From assembly GCA_030704225.1 (NCBI GenBank), contig CP131915.1, positions 2,170,001 through 2,234,000 of the forward strand: a DNA stretch of 64,000 nt. Reading direction: 5' to 3'. Of this stretch, positions 34,568-45,090 are shown piece by piece; position 1 is the first letter of the stretch; the number at the start of each line of letters is the position of its first letter. The notes beneath the pieces were generated by a model that was given only the letters and a program-made list of their open reading frames with translations, did not search any database and was not told where the DNA came from. The position numbers and the translations under genes were made by a program. The DNA comes from Kosakonia sp. H02 (GTDB lineage Bacteria > Pseudomonadota > Gammaproteobacteria > Enterobacterales > Enterobacteriaceae).

Positions 34568-37500
34568 CCCAACGTTTACCTTTGGTCGCCGCCCAGCCGG
34601 GGATCTGGATGGCGGAAAAACTCTCTTCACTGCCCAACGCCTGGAGCGTGGCACATTACGTAGAATTAAATAATGTTGAATTAAATGGCGATATCGACGC
34701 CGCATTGCTGGCACAGGCGATAGTCACCGGCATGGCGCAGGCCGATACGCTGCGCATGCGCTTTGTGGAAGATAACGGCGAGGTCTGGCAATGGGTTGAT
34801 GAATCGCAGACCTTTGCCACACCGGCTATCACCGATCTCCGTGATAGTGACGATGCGCACCGCGCTGCCCTGCGCATTATGCAGGCCGATCTGGCGCAAA
34901 ACCTGCGCGTAGAGAGCGGCAAACCGCTGGTGCACCATCACCTTTTGCGCGTCGGCGAGCAGCGCTGGTACTGGTATCAGCGTTATCACCACTTGCTGGT
35001 CGATGGTTTCAGTTTCCCGGCTATTACCCGCCAGATAGCCGCCATTTACAGCGCCTGGCGACGCGGGGAACCGACGCCTGACTCGCCGTTTACCCCGTTT
35101 GCTGAAGTGGTGGAAGAGTATCAGCGCTACCGCGACAGCGAAGCATACCGGCGCGATGCCGCTTTCTGGGCGAGCCAGCGCCGCGAATTGCCGCCGCCGG
35201 TGTCGCTGTCTGCAATGCCTTTACCGGGGCGCGCGGCCACCACCGATATTTTGCGCCTCAATGTGACGATGGACACACACGCGTTTCGCCGCCTGACGCA
35301 AGCGATGCCGCACAACCCGCCCTCCGATCTGGCGCTGGCGCTGGTGGCGCTGTGGCTTGGTCGCCTGTGTGGTCGCACCGACTATGCCGCCGGGTTTATC
35401 TTTATGCGCCGCATGGGATCGGCGGCGCTCACCGCCACCGGCCCGGTGCTCAACGTGTTGCCGCTGGGCATTCATCTTGATGGTGCCCAGACATTGCCTG
35501 CCCTTGCCAGCCAGCTTGCCACATCCCTGAAAGCGATGCGCCGCCACCAGCGTTATGACGCCGAGCAGATCGTGCGCGACGCCGGGCGAGCCGCCGGAGA
35601 TGAACCGCTGTTTGGCCCGGTGCTGAACGTGAAAATGTTCGATTACCTGCTGGATGTCGACGGCATTAAAGGCACCACGCATACACTTGCCACCGGGCCG
35701 GTCAACGATCTGGAAATAGCGCTCTTCCCGGATGAAGAGGGCGGTTTGTCGCTGGAAGTGCTGGCGAACCGCAGCCGCTATCACGAAGCGGAGCTGAATG
35801 CCCATGTCGCCCGACTTGCGCAACTCTTGCAGCAGTTTGCCGATAACCCGGCGCTGCGCTGCGGCGACGCCGAATTATTATCCCCGCAGGAAGTACAGAG
35901 ACTCGCGCAGATTAACGCCACTGGCGTGATGTTGCCGGACACCACGCTCAGCGAGCTGGTGGCAAAACAGGCGGCGAAAACCCCGGATGCCCCGGCGCTA
36001 AGCGATGCTCGCTGGCACTTCAGCTACCGGGAAATGCGGGAACAGGTGGTGGCGCTGGCAAAACAGTTACGCGCGCTTGGTGTTCAGCCTGGCGACAGCG
36101 TGGCGGTGGCGCTGCCACGCTCGGTGTTCCTGACGCTGGCGCTGCACGGCATTGTCGAAGCCGGAGCCGCCTGGTTGCCGCTTGATACCGGCTACCCGGA
36201 CGATCGCCTGCGCATGATGCTGGAAGATGCGAAACCGCGTTTATTAATCACCTCTGCGCATCAGCTTGCGCGCTTTAATGATATTCCGGGGCTGGCGCAC
36301 TTCTGCTACGAATCGCCAGTAGAAACCGACGGCAGCGAACCGCTTAATCTCGCCCGCCCGGAACAGACGGCGTATATCATTTTCACCTCCGGCTCCACCG
36401 GGCGACCCAAAGGGGTGATGGTCGGGCACACCGCCATCGTCAACCGCCTGCTGTGGATGCAGGAGCGTTACCCGTTGAGCGTTCAGGATGTAGTGGCGCA
36501 AAAAACGCCGTGCAGTTTTGATGTTTCGGTGTGGGAGTTCTGGTGGCCGTTTATCGCCGGGGCAAGCCTGGTGATGGCCGAGCCGGACGCGCACCGCGAT
36601 CCGCAGGCGTTGCAGGCCTTTTTTGCCCGCGCAGGCGTGACCACCACCCATTTTGTGCCGTCGATGCTGGCAGCGTTTGTCGCCTCCCTGACGCCGGAAA
36701 GCGCGCAGCAAAGCTGCCGCACGCTCAAGCAGGTGTTCTGTAGCGGCGAGGCGCTGCCCGCCGATCTGTGCCGCGAATGGCAGCAACTGACCGGCGTGGC
36801 GCTGCATAATCTTTATGGCCCCACCGAAGCGGCGGTTGATGTCAGCTTTTATCCGGCGTATGGCGAAGCGTTAGCCAATGTGCGCGGCAACAGCGTGCCG
36901 ATTGGTTACCCGGTCTGGAACACGGGCTTGCGCATTCTGGATGCGATGATGCGCCCGGTGCCGTTTGGTGTGGCGGGCGATCTCTACCTCACCGGTATTC
37001 AACTGGCGCAGGGTTATCTGGGCCGCCCGGATCTTACCGCCAGCCGGTTTATCGCCGATCCGTTTGCCCCCGGTGAGCGGATGTATCGCACCGGGGATGT
37101 CGCCCGCTGGCTGGAAAATGGGGCCGTGGAGTACTTAGGGCGCAGCGACGATCAGTTGAAAATTCGCGGTCAGCGCATCGAACTGGGTGAAATCGACCGC
37201 GCCATGCTGTCCCTGTCGGATGTCGCCCAGGCAGTGGCTCATGCCTGCGTGTTTAATCAGGCGGCGGTCAGCAGTGGCGATGCCCGCCAGTTGGTTGGTT
37301 ATCTGGTTTCCGCCTCCGGTTTGCCGCTGGACACCGCAGCCTTACAGGAGCAACTGCGCGCGCAACTGCCGCCGCATATGGTGCCGGTGTTGCTGTTGCA
37401 ACTGGACGCGTTACCGCTGAGCGCCAACGGCAAGCTCGACAGGAAGGCGCTGCCGCTGCCGGAACTCACGGTGAAAGCGGGTGCTCGCCCGCTCAATGCA

Positions 37501-38466
37501 GGGATGGAAACGCAGGTGGCGCAGGCCTTTTCCGCGCTGCTGGGCTGTGACATGAATGACGCGCAGGCGGATTTCTTCGCCCTCGGCGGCCATTCGCTGC
37601 TGGCGATGCGCCTTGCCGCGCAGCTTAGCCGTGAGTGCGCGCGGCAGGTGACGCCGGGGCAAATCATGGTCGCGTCGACGGTAGAAAAACTGGCGGCGCT
37701 GCTGGAAAAACCGCTCTCTACCGAACAGGCCGGGCGGCTCGGGCTGGAAACCGTATTGCCGCTGCGTGAAAGCGATGGCCGGACGCTGTTCTGCTTCCAT
37801 CCGGCGTCGGGTTTTGCCTGGCAGTTTAGCGTGCTGGCGCGTTACCTTGCGCCGGGCTGGTCGATTACCGGGATCCAGTCGCCGCGACCAGACGGGCCGT
37901 TGCAACAGGCCGCGACGCTCGATGAGGCCTGCGAGCAGCATCTGGCAACACTGCTGGCACAACAACCGCACGGGCCGTATTACCTGTTCGGTTATTCCCT
38001 CGGCGGAACGCTGGCGCAGGGCATCGCCGCACGTCTGCGCCAGCGGGGTGAAGCGGTGGCGTTCCTCGGGTTGCTCGATACCTGGCCGCCGGAGACGCAA
38101 AACTGGGCAGAAAAAGAGGCTAACGGGCTTGATCCCGACGTGCTGGCGGAAATTGAGCGCGAGCGCCAGGCGTTTCTTGCTGCGCAGCAAGGGCAGGCAT
38201 CCGGCGAACTCTTTTCTCAGATAGAAGGTAACTATGCCGATGCGGTGCGTTTGTTAACCACCGCGCACAGTATGCCGTTTGACGGAAAAGCCACGCTGTT
38301 TGTCGCCGAACGCACCTTACCGGCGGGCACCGATCCGCAACAGGCATGGGCTCCGTGGGTCGGGGAACTGGAGGTGTATCGCCAGGATTGCGCCCACGTC
38401 GATATCATCTCGCCGCAGGCGTTCGAGCGCATTGGGCCGGTGTTAAGGGAAGTGTTGGGGGAGTAG
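34564..38466 (+). CDS. entF: Enterobactin synthase component F (nonribosomal peptide synthetase)
   Basis: A 1300-residue synthetase with order condensation (about 5-430), adenylation (about 460-960), peptidyl carrier (about 975-1050) and thioesterase (about 1070-1295). The condensation motif HHLLVDG is at residues 142-148, the ATP loop FTSGSTGRPKG near 607, adenylation NLYGPTEAAVD, phosphopantetheine Ser 1011 in FFALGGHSLL, thioesterase Ser 1145 in GYSLGG and its His in DCAHVDI. It activates L-serine, joins it to dihydroxybenzoate on EntB and cyclises three units. The start overlaps the ybdZ stop; the open frame before it is a shadow. No fepE follows. Confidence 0.95.
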   Translation: MTQRLPLVAAQPGIWMAEKLSSLPNAWSVAHYVELNNVELNGDIDAALLAQAIVTGMAQADTLRMRFVEDNGEVWQWVDESQTFATPAITDLRDSDDAHRAALRIMQADLAQNLRVESGKPLVHHHLLRVGEQRWYWYQRYHHLLVDGFSFPAITRQIAAIYSAWRRGEPTPDSPFTPFAEVVEEYQRYRDSEAYRRDAAFWASQRRELPPPVSLSAMPLPGRAATTDILRLNVTMDTHAFRRLTQAMPHNPPSDLALALVALWLGRLCGRTDYAAGFIFMRRMGSAALTATGPVLNVLPLGIHLDGAQTLPALASQLATSLKAMRRHQRYDAEQIVRDAGRAAGDEPLFGPVLNVKMFDYLLDVDGIKGTTHTLATGPVNDLEIALFPDEEGGLSLEVLANRSRYHEAELNAHVARLAQLLQQFADNPALRCGDAELLSPQEVQRLAQINATGVMLPDTTLSELVAKQAAKTPDAPALSDARWHFSYREMREQVVALAKQLRALGVQPGDSVAVALPRSVFLTLALHGIVEAGAAWLPLDTGYPDDRLRMMLEDAKPRLLITSAHQLARFNDIPGLAHFCYESPVETDGSEPLNLARPEQTAYIIFTSGSTGRPKGVMVGHTAIVNRLLWMQERYPLSVQDVVAQKTPCSFDVSVWEFWWPFIAGASLVMAEPDAHRDPQALQAFFARAGVTTTHFVPSMLAAFVASLTPESAQQSCRTLKQVFCSGEALPADLCREWQQLTGVALHNLYGPTEAAVDVSFYPAYGEALANVRGNSVPIGYPVWNTGLRILDAMMRPVPFGVAGDLYLTGIQLAQGYLGRPDLTASRFIADPFAPGERMYRTGDVARWLENGAVEYLGRSDDQLKIRGQRIELGEIDRAMLSLSDVAQAVAHACVFNQAAVSSGDARQLVGYLVSASGLPLDTAALQEQLRAQLPPHMVPVLLLQLDALPLSANGKLDRKALPLPELTVKAGARPLNAGMETQVAQAFSALLGCDMNDAQADFFALGGHSLLAMRLAAQLSRECARQVTPGQIMVASTVEKLAALLEKPLSTEQAGRLGLETVLPLRESDGRTLFCFHPASGFAWQFSVLARYLAPGWSITGIQSPRPDGPLQQAATLDEACEQHLATLLAQQPHGPYYLFGYSLGGTLAQGIAARLRQRGEAVAFLGLLDTWPPETQNWAEKEANGLDPDVLAEIERERQAFLAAQQGQASGELFSQIEGNYADAVRLLTTAHSMPFDGKATLFVAERTLPAGTDPQQAWAPWVGELEVYRQDCAHVDIISPQAFERIGPVLREVLGE

Positions 38467-38475
38467 GGGGATTGT

Positions 38476-38560
38476 TTGCCGGATGGCGCGTAAACGCTTA
38501 TCCGGCCTACGGTTTCGTTACAACATGTAGGCCGGATAAGGCGCAGCCGCCATCCGGCAA
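38476..38560. repeat. REP pair (BIME) between entF and fepC
   Basis: GCCGGATGGCGCGTAAACGC followed by TTATCCGGCCTAC, then the inverted copy GTAGGCCGGATAAGGCGC through CCATCCGGCAA. This is the classic enteric REP core in head-to-tail inverted arrangement, between convergent genes. Confidence 0.85.
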
Positions 38561-38564
38561 GGCG

Positions 38565-39365
38565 TTATGCGCCGTTGCGCCCAAGCGGCACCACCAGCGG
38601 CGTATGCGCCACCGGATCGTCGATTATCATGCAGCGCAAACCGAACACCGCATCGATCAACTCTGCGGTGACAATCTCTTTCGGCGCGCCCTGCGCCACA
38701 ATGTTGCCGTCGCGCAGCGCAATCAAATGCGTGGCGTAGCGGCATGCCTGGTTCAAATCATGCAGCACCGCCGCCAGCGTATAACCCTGCTCGCGGTTCA
38801 ATTCGCTCAGCAATTCCAGCAAGTCAATCTGATAGCTGATATCGAGCCAGGTGGTCGGCTCGTCGAGCAGCATAATCGCCGTCTCCTGCGCCAGCACCAT
38901 TGCGATCCACGCCCGCTGACGCTGCCCGCCGGAAAGTGTGTCCACGCTCTGGTTTGCGAGGCTCTCCACGCCGGTGGCTTTCATCGCTCGTTTAACAGCC
39001 TCGTCATCTTCTTTGCGCCAGCGAGTAAACAGCGGCTGATGCGGATAACGCCCGCGCGCCACCAGTTCCTGCACCGTGATATCCCCAGGCGTGGTGGCAT
39101 TTTGCGCCAGCAGGCCAATACGCCTGGCCACCTCTTTGCTGGCAAAACGCTGGATCTGCTCGCCATCGAGATAAACATGGCCTTGTGCGGGCGTCATCAG
39201 GCGGCTCAGGGTGCGCAACAGCGTCGATTTTCCGCAGCCATTCGGGCCGATAATGGCGGTGAAATGGCCATCGGGAATAGCCACGCTCAACTGCTCAGCG
39301 ATAATCTTTTTGCCGTAGCCAAGGGTTAACGCTTCGCCACGCAAACGGGGGGATAACTCGGTCAT
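38565..39365 (-). CDS. fepC: Ferric enterobactin ABC transporter ATP-binding protein
   Basis: A 266-residue ATPase for ferric siderophore import: Walker A GPNGCGKST (about 40-48), signature TLSGGQRQRAWIAMVL, Walker B MLLDEPTTWLD (the aromatic W before LD is typical of FepC/FecE), and HDLNQACRYATHL. The ATG at 39365 overlaps the end of fepG by 4 bases; the longer frame upstream lies inside fepG. It works with FepD and FepG in the inner membrane. Confidence 0.95.
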   Translation of the reverse strand: MTELSPRLRGEALTLGYGKKIIAEQLSVAIPDGHFTAIIGPNGCGKSTLLRTLSRLMTPAQGHVYLDGEQIQRFASKEVARRIGLLAQNATTPGDITVQELVARGRYPHQPLFTRWRKEDDEAVKRAMKATGVESLANQSVDTLSGGQRQRAWIAMVLAQETAIMLLDEPTTWLDISYQIDLLELLSELNREQGYTLAAVLHDLNQACRYATHLIALRDGNIVAQGAPKEIVTAELIDAVFGLRCMIIDDPVAHTPLVVPLGRNGA

Positions 39366-40354
39366 TTCTTGCGGGACTCCTGAATTAACAAGGCGATAAG
39401 GTAAATACCGCCGAGGCTGACGGTCACCACACCAACCGGCAACTGATACGGCGTGAAACCGCGCTGGGCAATCATATCCGCCAGCAATAACAGCACCGCG
39501 CCGCACAGCGCCGACTGGGTTAACCCCCAGCGGGCGGTAGCGCTGAGGCGGCGGGCAATATGCGGCGCAACCAGCGCGATAAACGAAATCGGCCCGGCCA
39601 GCGCCGTGGCGGCTGCGGTCAGCGCCACCGCCACCAGCATCAACATCAAACGCGAACGCTCGACGCTGACGCCAAGCGCACAGGCGCTGTCATCGCCCAT
39701 CTCCAAAAGGCGCATACGGCGCGCCAGCAGCGCGGCGAAAAGTAGCATCAGCACAATGATCGGTACGGAAGGGAAGGTTTTTGCCCAGGTCAAGCCGTTA
39801 AGCGACCCGGCATTCCACAACCCGGCGGAGAGTGCCGTTTCCAGCGAGGCCTTTAACAGAAGCCAGGTGTTGAACGCCACCAGCATGGCGCGAACGCCGA
39901 TGCCGACAATAATCAGGCGGAAGGTTTCAATGCCGTTGCGCCAGGCCAGCAGCCAGACAATGAGCGAGGTGAGAATGCCGCCCGCCATCGCTGCCAGTGC
40001 AATCGCTGTAAGATGCTGACCAAACAGCACCATCGCCACCAGCACGCCGCTCCACGCCCCGGTGTTAAAACCCATCACGTCCGGGCTGCCAAGGGGGTTT
40101 CGCATCAGCGACTGGAAAATCGCGCCGCTCACGCCAAGCGCCGCACCGACCAACAACGCCATCAGCACGCGCGGCAGACGCCACTCTATCACCACTAATT
40201 GCATCGCGCGCGGCGCATGACCGGTTAGCGCGTCGAAAACCTGCGAGAACGCGAGCGTCACAGTGCCGCTGCGTAAACCCCACAGCGCCAGCAGCAGCGC
40301 GGCGATAACCATCAGCAGACAACTGCCGACTAACCGGCGCGAGGGAGCCATCAT
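39362..40354 (-). CDS. fepG: Ferric enterobactin permease FepG
   Basis: A 330-residue FecCD-family permease, the same length as E. coli FepG. Recognised by GLRSGTVTLAFSQVFDALTG, EWRLPRVLMALLVGAALGVS, SLMRNPLGSPDVMGFNTGAW and the near-identical LLIQESRKK end. The ATG at 40354 overlaps the fepD stop (TTATGATGG context) and has GGAGG 6 bases upstream; a second ATG follows immediately. Confidence 0.94.
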   Translation of the reverse strand: MMAPSRRLVGSCLLMVIAALLLALWGLRSGTVTLAFSQVFDALTGHAPRAMQLVVIEWRLPRVLMALLVGAALGVSGAIFQSLMRNPLGSPDVMGFNTGAWSGVLVAMVLFGQHLTAIALAAMAGGILTSLIVWLLAWRNGIETFRLIIVGIGVRAMLVAFNTWLLLKASLETALSAGLWNAGSLNGLTWAKTFPSVPIIVLMLLFAALLARRMRLLEMGDDSACALGVSVERSRLMLMLVAVALTAAATALAGPISFIALVAPHIARRLSATARWGLTQSALCGAVLLLLADMIAQRGFTPYQLPVGVVTVSLGGIYLIALLIQESRKK

Positions 40355-41355
40355 AAGCCACCTCCACGTGCGCGGCGCACCAGCACAATTAACACCGGCG
40401 CACCGATAAAGGCGCTGACCACCGAGACGCGCAGTTCGCCGGGCACAATCACCCGGCCAATAATATCCGCGAACAGCAGCAGAGCAGGGGTGGCAATCAG
40501 CGTGACGGGGAGCGACCAGCGATGATCCGCGCCCACCAGGCTGCGTGCCAGGTGCGGCATCATCAGGCCGATAAACGCAATCGGGCCGACTACCGCCGTA
40601 GCACTGCCGCACAAGACGGTGATCGCCAGCAAGCCTAACAGTTGGGTACGTGCGACTTTGCTGCCGAGCGCCGTGGCGGTGTCGCTGCCGAGACTCAGGC
40701 TATTGAGCGAGCGGCTAAGCAGCAATGCCACACCCGCCGCCAGCAGCACCGGGATCAGCACCACTTGTAAGGTTTGCAGAGTGCGGATATCCAGCGAGCC
40801 AGCCTGCCAGAAACGTAATTGATCGTAGACATCGGCATCCAGCAACGAGATGCCGCTCGATAAGCCATCGAGCACGGCGGTGAGCGCGACGCCCGCCAGC
40901 GTCAAACGCACCGGGCTGAGTTGCCCGCCGCCCTGGCTGCCGGTAAACGCTACCAGTAGCGAGGCCGCCAGCGCGCCGCAAAAGGCGAGCATGAGGTGTT
41001 CGACGGGTGATGCCGCGCCAAGCAGCGCCGCGCCGAGGACAATGGCAAAACTCGCTCCGGCGTTAACGCCTAAAAGACCGGGGTCGGCCAGTGGATTTCG
41101 CGTCAGGGTTTGCATCAGCGCACCGGCAATGCCCAGCGCACCGCCCGCAAGTAACCCCGCCAGGGTACGCGGCAGGCGGGCATCGCGGATGATGGTGCAA
41201 TCAGCGCTTTGGCAGACGCCCCAGAGTGCATCGATGACCACCGACGCGGGCATCGGTTTTGCGCCAATCAACAGGCTGAGTGCGGCGGCGAGAATAAGCA
41301 GTATCAATAACCCGACGAGGATCAGTGCGCGCGCCGGGGAAGCTGAAGACGACAT
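40351..41355 (-). CDS. fepD: Ferric enterobactin permease FepD
   Basis: A 334-residue FecCD-family permease that forms the inner-membrane channel with FepG. Motifs include [40 protein letters not shown] and [20 protein letters not shown]. First gene of the fepDGC operon, divergent from entS across a strong Fur box. Confidence 0.95.
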   Translation of the reverse strand: MSSSASPARALILVGLLILLILAAALSLLIGAKPMPASVVIDALWGVCQSADCTIIRDARLPRTLAGLLAGGALGIAGALMQTLTRNPLADPGLLGVNAGASFAIVLGAALLGAASPVEHLMLAFCGALAASLLVAFTGSQGGGQLSPVRLTLAGVALTAVLDGLSSGISLLDADVYDQLRFWQAGSLDIRTLQTLQVVLIPVLLAAGVALLLSRSLNSLSLGSDTATALGSKVARTQLLGLLAITVLCGSATAVVGPIAFIGLMMPHLARSLVGADHRWSLPVTLIATPALLLFADIIGRVIVPGELRVSVVSAFIGAPVLIVLVRRARGGGL

Positions 41356-41370
41356 AAAAATCCCAAATAT

Positions 41371-41395
41371 GATAATGATAGTAATTATCGTTATC
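41371..41395. promoter_or_regulatory. Fur box between fepD and entS
   Basis: GATAATGATAGTAATTATCG followed by TTATC closely matches the 19-bp consensus GATAATGATAATCATTATC and overlapping copies of it. It should give iron-dependent repression of fepDGC and entS together. Confidence 0.85.
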
Positions 41396-41467
41396 GATCT
41401 TGTTCGGATATGTTACCATGCGCAGCCTGAGAATGGACACAGAAAGTATGGAATACAAGGTCTTGTA

Positions 41468-42703
41468 ATGAAGCAACACTCCTGGCTGCTGAATGTGAGC
41501 CTGCTGCGTACGCATCCGGCTTATCGCGCCGTTTTCTTAGCCCGTTTTATCTCGATTTTATCGCTGGGGTTATTGGGTGTGGCGGTGCCGGTGCAAATCC
41601 AGGCAATGACGCACTCAAGCTGGCAAGTGGGTCTGTCGGTGACGCTGACCGGTGGATCGATGTTTGTCGGCCTGATGATTGGCGGCGTGCTGGCGGATCG
41701 TTTTGAACGTAAGAAACTGATTTTACTGGCGCGTTCAACCTGTGGCGTGGGCTTTATTGGCCTGTGCCTGAACGCGTTATTACCCGAGCCTTCTCTGGCG
41801 GCAATCTACCTGCTCGGCGTGTGGGATGGGTTCTTCGGCGCGCTCGGCGTGACGGCGCTGCTGGCAGCAACACCGGCGCTGGTCGGGCGTGAAAACCTGA
41901 TGCAGGCAGGCGCGATTACCATGCTCACCGTACGCTTCGGTTCGGTGATTTCTCCGATGGTTGGCGGCCTGCTGCTCGCCTCCGGCGGCGTAGTGTGGAA
42001 CTACGGGCTGGCGGCGGTGGGGACGTTTATCACGCTACTGCCGTTACTCAGCCTGCCAGCGTTACCGCCGCCGCCGCAACCGCGCGAACATCCTCTTAAA
42101 TCCCTTCTGACCGCGCTGCAATTTCTGCTGCGTAACCCGTTGATTGGCGGCATTGCGCTGCTCGGCGGGCTATTGACGATGGCCAGCGCCGTGCGCGTGT
42201 TGTACCCGGCGCTGGCGATGAGCTGGAACATGTCGGCAGCGGAAATCGGCCTGCTGTATGCCGCGCTGCCGCTGGGTGCGGCGATTGGGGCGTTAACCAG
42301 CGGCAGGCTGGCGCACAGCGAACGTCCCGGCGTGATTATGCTCCTTACCAGCGTCGGCGCGTTTATTGCCATTGGCCTGTTTAGCCTGATGCCCGTCTGG
42401 CCGCTTGGCGTGGTGTTTCTGGCGCTCTGCGGCTGGCTGACGGCGGTCAGTTCACTACTGCAATACACCCTGCTGCAAACTCAGACGCCGGAAGCGATGC
42501 TCGGGCGCATCAACGGCTTGTGGACGGCGCAAAACGTGACGGGCGATGCCATTGGCGCGGCGCTGCTGGGTGCGATGGGATCGATGTTGACGCCCGCCGC
42601 CTCGGCAAGTATCAGCGGGCTGGTGTTAGCGGTAATTGGACTGATTCTTGTGGCGGTGCTCGGTGAATTGCGGCGTTTTCGCCAGGTTCAGCCCGGTGCG
42701 TAA
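41468..42703 (+). CDS. entS: Enterobactin exporter EntS (MFS)
   Basis: A 411-residue major facilitator with about twelve membrane segments that exports enterobactin across the inner membrane. It begins [20 protein letters not shown] and has [20 protein letters not shown] (the MFS loop 2-3 motif) and [20 protein letters not shown]. The ATG at 41468 aligns with E. coli EntS; the open frame from 40850 overlaps fepD and is a shadow. Confidence 0.94.
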   Translation: MKQHSWLLNVSLLRTHPAYRAVFLARFISILSLGLLGVAVPVQIQAMTHSSWQVGLSVTLTGGSMFVGLMIGGVLADRFERKKLILLARSTCGVGFIGLCLNALLPEPSLAAIYLLGVWDGFFGALGVTALLAATPALVGRENLMQAGAITMLTVRFGSVISPMVGGLLLASGGVVWNYGLAAVGTFITLLPLLSLPALPPPPQPREHPLKSLLTALQFLLRNPLIGGIALLGGLLTMASAVRVLYPALAMSWNMSAAEIGLLYAALPLGAAIGALTSGRLAHSERPGVIMLLTSVGAFIAIGLFSLMPVWPLGVVFLALCGWLTAVSSLLQYTLLQTQTPEAMLGRINGLWTAQNVTGDAIGAALLGAMGSMLTPAASASISGLVLAVIGLILVAVLGELRRFRQVQPGA

Positions 42704-42707
42704 AAAA

Positions 42708-42742
42708 ATGCCCGGTGGCGCGAACGCTTACCGGGCTTACGG
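42708..42742. repeat. REP-like element between entS and fepB
   Basis: TGCCCGGTGGCGCGAACGC then TTACCGGGCTTACGG, a variant of the REP core (CCCGG instead of CCGGAT), like the element at 5817-5849. It lies between convergent genes. Confidence 0.7.
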
Positions 42743-42760
42743 TGTTGCGGCAAAACAACC

Positions 42761-43720
42761 TCAACCAAACAATGTGGACAAGCGCTGCAACACGCGGGTC
42801 GCGCTGTAGTAATCCAGCCGGAAGGTCTCTGCGCCAAGGGCGTAAACACGTTTATTTTGCACCGCAGGAATATGCGCCAGCAGCGGGTTTGCGCTGAGGG
42901 CATCGGCATCCTTTTGGTCGCTGGCAAACAGGAATAATGCTTCGCCATTAAGCCCGGCAGCCAGATTTTCGCCGCCAAGCTGCACGATGTCATGGCGCTT
43001 GCCCTGGCTCTGGCTGGCATGCAAACCCGCAGGCAGTGGCGCGAGGGCAAAACCCAGTTGCGCCATTAATTTGCCCTGCGCGGAATCGTCCGTCCACAGG
43101 TTGGCAGCGTGCGCCGCAGGCGTATACACCAACGCAGTAACCGGCTGCGGGGGCAACTTCATACGCGCTTTCGCCGTTGCAAGTTGTTGATTAAATTCGG
43201 TAATGCGAGCGGCTGCCTGTTTTTCATGGCCGGTGATGTCGCCCAACTGCGTTAACAGGGCCTGCCAGCTTTTGTCGTCGTAATTGATGATAAGCGTCGG
43301 GGCGATGGTGGAAAGCTGGTCGTATAGCGCCAGTGCGGAGTCGCCACCCGTCGCGCTGATCAGAATTAAATCGGGCATCTGCGCGGCAACGGCTTCGGCG
43401 TTCGGTTCGCCGATGTAAAGACGCGCGACGTTGCGCTGTTTGGCAATGTCGCCCCACTGGCGCAAAAAACCCTGATCGTCGGCAAAACGGTTATTTGGCG
43501 TGGTGGCACCGCTGGCAATCACCGGGGCGTCAATCGCCAGCAGCGAGCCGGTGAGCGTTACGCTTGTCGAAACAATGCGTTGCGGCGGGCTTTTAAGCTG
43601 ATGTGTCCCACGGCTATCGGTAACCTGGCGCGGCCAGTCGGCGGCCAGGGATGAGTTAAGTCCTAAAACAAAAATGCCCAATAACATTACGGTTTTGCGG
43701 CACCAGAAAGGGAATTTCAC
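42761..43720 (-). CDS. fepB: Periplasmic ferric enterobactin-binding protein FepB
   Basis: A 319-residue binding protein: signal peptide 1-26, mature start [20 protein letters not shown], then [40 protein letters not shown] and the end [14 protein letters not shown], all close to E. coli FepB. The GTG at 43720 is chosen because AGGA lies 8 bases upstream and it gives a normal signal peptide; ATG codons at 43759-43786 would add an implausible polar extension. Divergent from entC. Confidence 0.92.
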   Translation of the reverse strand: MKFPFWCRKTVMLLGIFVLGLNSSLAADWPRQVTDSRGTHQLKSPPQRIVSTSVTLTGSLLAIDAPVIASGATTPNNRFADDQGFLRQWGDIAKQRNVARLYIGEPNAEAVAAQMPDLILISATGGDSALALYDQLSTIAPTLIINYDDKSWQALLTQLGDITGHEKQAAARITEFNQQLATAKARMKLPPQPVTALVYTPAAHAANLWTDDSAQGKLMAQLGFALAPLPAGLHASQSQGKRHDIVQLGGENLAAGLNGEALFLFASDQKDADALSANPLLAHIPAVQNKRVYALGAETFRLDYYSATRVLQRLSTLFG

Positions 43721-43857
43721 GGCTTGAGTCCTGTTTCTGTTGAGGTTAATGCTTCTCATTTTCATCGTTGAGGGATGCGGATGCAAGTCTTAGCGGTACG
43801 GGAGGAGATTCTGCTGTTGACATCGCTGGCAATAACTTTTTATCTTACTGCACAAAA

Positions 43858-43880
43858 CAAAAATGATAATCATTCTTAAT
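43858..43880. promoter_or_regulatory. Fur box upstream of entC (and fepB)
   Basis: CAAAAATGATAATCATTCTTAATA region: AATGATAATCATTCTTAA matches the central part of the Fur consensus well. It lies 26 bases before entC and 140 bases from fepB, as in the E. coli fepB-entC control region. Confidence 0.8.
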
Positions 43881-43905
43881 ACACTTATCATTGCCGGAGG
43901 ATGAT

Positions 43906-45081
43906 ATGGATACGTCTTTGGTTGAGGATCTCCAGCAGTCTGCGAAGACACTGGCCGCCGATCAGTTTTTCTTTATGTCGCCGTACCGCAGTTTCACCAC
44001 CTCCGGGTGCGTGGCGCGTTTTTCTGAGCCGGCAGCCGGCGGCGATGCGCAAAACAGCGCCTTCCAGCAGAAACTGGCGCAAGCCTTTGCCGACGCAAAA
44101 GCGCAGGGCATTGCCAACCCGGTGATGGTCGGCGCGATCCCGTTCGACACCACCCAGCCCTCTGCGCTGTTTATCCCCGAAAGCTGGCAAAGTTTCTCGC
44201 GCCCGGAAAAACAGCGATCTGCCCGTTACTTCAACAGCGGCGCGATGCCGAATGTGCAAGCGCAGAAAGCGATCCCCGGGCAGGACGAGTTTATGCAGAT
44301 GGTGGCAAGCGCATCAGCACGCACTGCAACGCCGGAAGTGGACAAAGTGGTGCTCTCGCGCCTGATCGACATCACCACCGACCAGCCTGTCGACAGCGGT
44401 GTATTACTGGAGCGTTTAATCGCCCAGAACCCCGCCAGTTTTAATTTCCATGTCCCGCTGCCGGATGGCGGTGCGCTGCTAGGTGCCAGCCCGGAACTGC
44501 TGCTGCGCAAAGAGCAGGATCATTTCAGTTCGCTGCCGCTGGCCGGTTCCGCCCGTCGCCAGCCGGATGACATGCTCGATCGCGAAGCGGGTATCAAGCT
44601 GCTGGCTTCCGAAAAAGACCGGCACGAGCACGAATTAGTCACCCAGGCGATGAAAACAGTGCTCGCGCCCCGTAGCCAGACGCTGAAACTGCCGGATTCG
44701 CCGCAGCTGGTAAACACGCCGACGCTGTGGCACCTGGCGACGCCAATCGAAGGCACGGCGCTTACCGGTGAAAACGCCTTAACGCTGGCCTGTCTGTTAC
44801 ACCCGACGCCTGCCCTGAGCGGTTTCCCGCATCAGGTAGCGAAAAAAATCATTGCCGGGCTGGAGCCGTTCAACCGCGAGTTGTTTGGCGGCATCGTCGG
44901 CTGGTGCGACGCCGAAGGTAACGGCGAGTGGGTAGTGACCATCCGCTGCGCGCGCATCCTTGATAACAATGTCCGCCTGTTTGCTGGCGCGGGCATTGTG
45001 CCCGCCTCTTCGCCACTGTCGGAGTGGCGCGAGACCGGCGTCAAATTGACCACCATGTTGAACGCTTTTGGTTTGCATTAA
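43906..45081 (+). CDS. entC: Isochorismate synthase EntC
   Basis: A 391-residue enzyme, identical in length to E. coli EntC, that converts chorismate to isochorismate. Motifs: [59 protein letters not shown], the active-site PIEGTALTG and Mg-binding EVVTIRCA-like [12 protein letters not shown]. The ATG at 43906 follows GGAGG. First gene of entCEBAH. Confidence 0.95.
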   Translation: MDTSLVEDLQQSAKTLAADQFFFMSPYRSFTTSGCVARFSEPAAGGDAQNSAFQQKLAQAFADAKAQGIANPVMVGAIPFDTTQPSALFIPESWQSFSRPEKQRSARYFNSGAMPNVQAQKAIPGQDEFMQMVASASARTATPEVDKVVLSRLIDITTDQPVDSGVLLERLIAQNPASFNFHVPLPDGGALLGASPELLLRKEQDHFSSLPLAGSARRQPDDMLDREAGIKLLASEKDRHEHELVTQAMKTVLAPRSQTLKLPDSPQLVNTPTLWHLATPIEGTALTGENALTLACLLHPTPALSGFPHQVAKKIIAGLEPFNRELFGGIVGWCDAEGNGEWVVTIRCARILDNNVRLFAGAGIVPASSPLSEWRETGVKLTTMLNAFGLH

Positions 45082-45090
45082 GGAGCAACA

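Noticed and set aside
38461..38564. Possible small gene between entF and fepC
   Set aside because: The gap is fully explained by a REP pair; no fepE-like frame is present.
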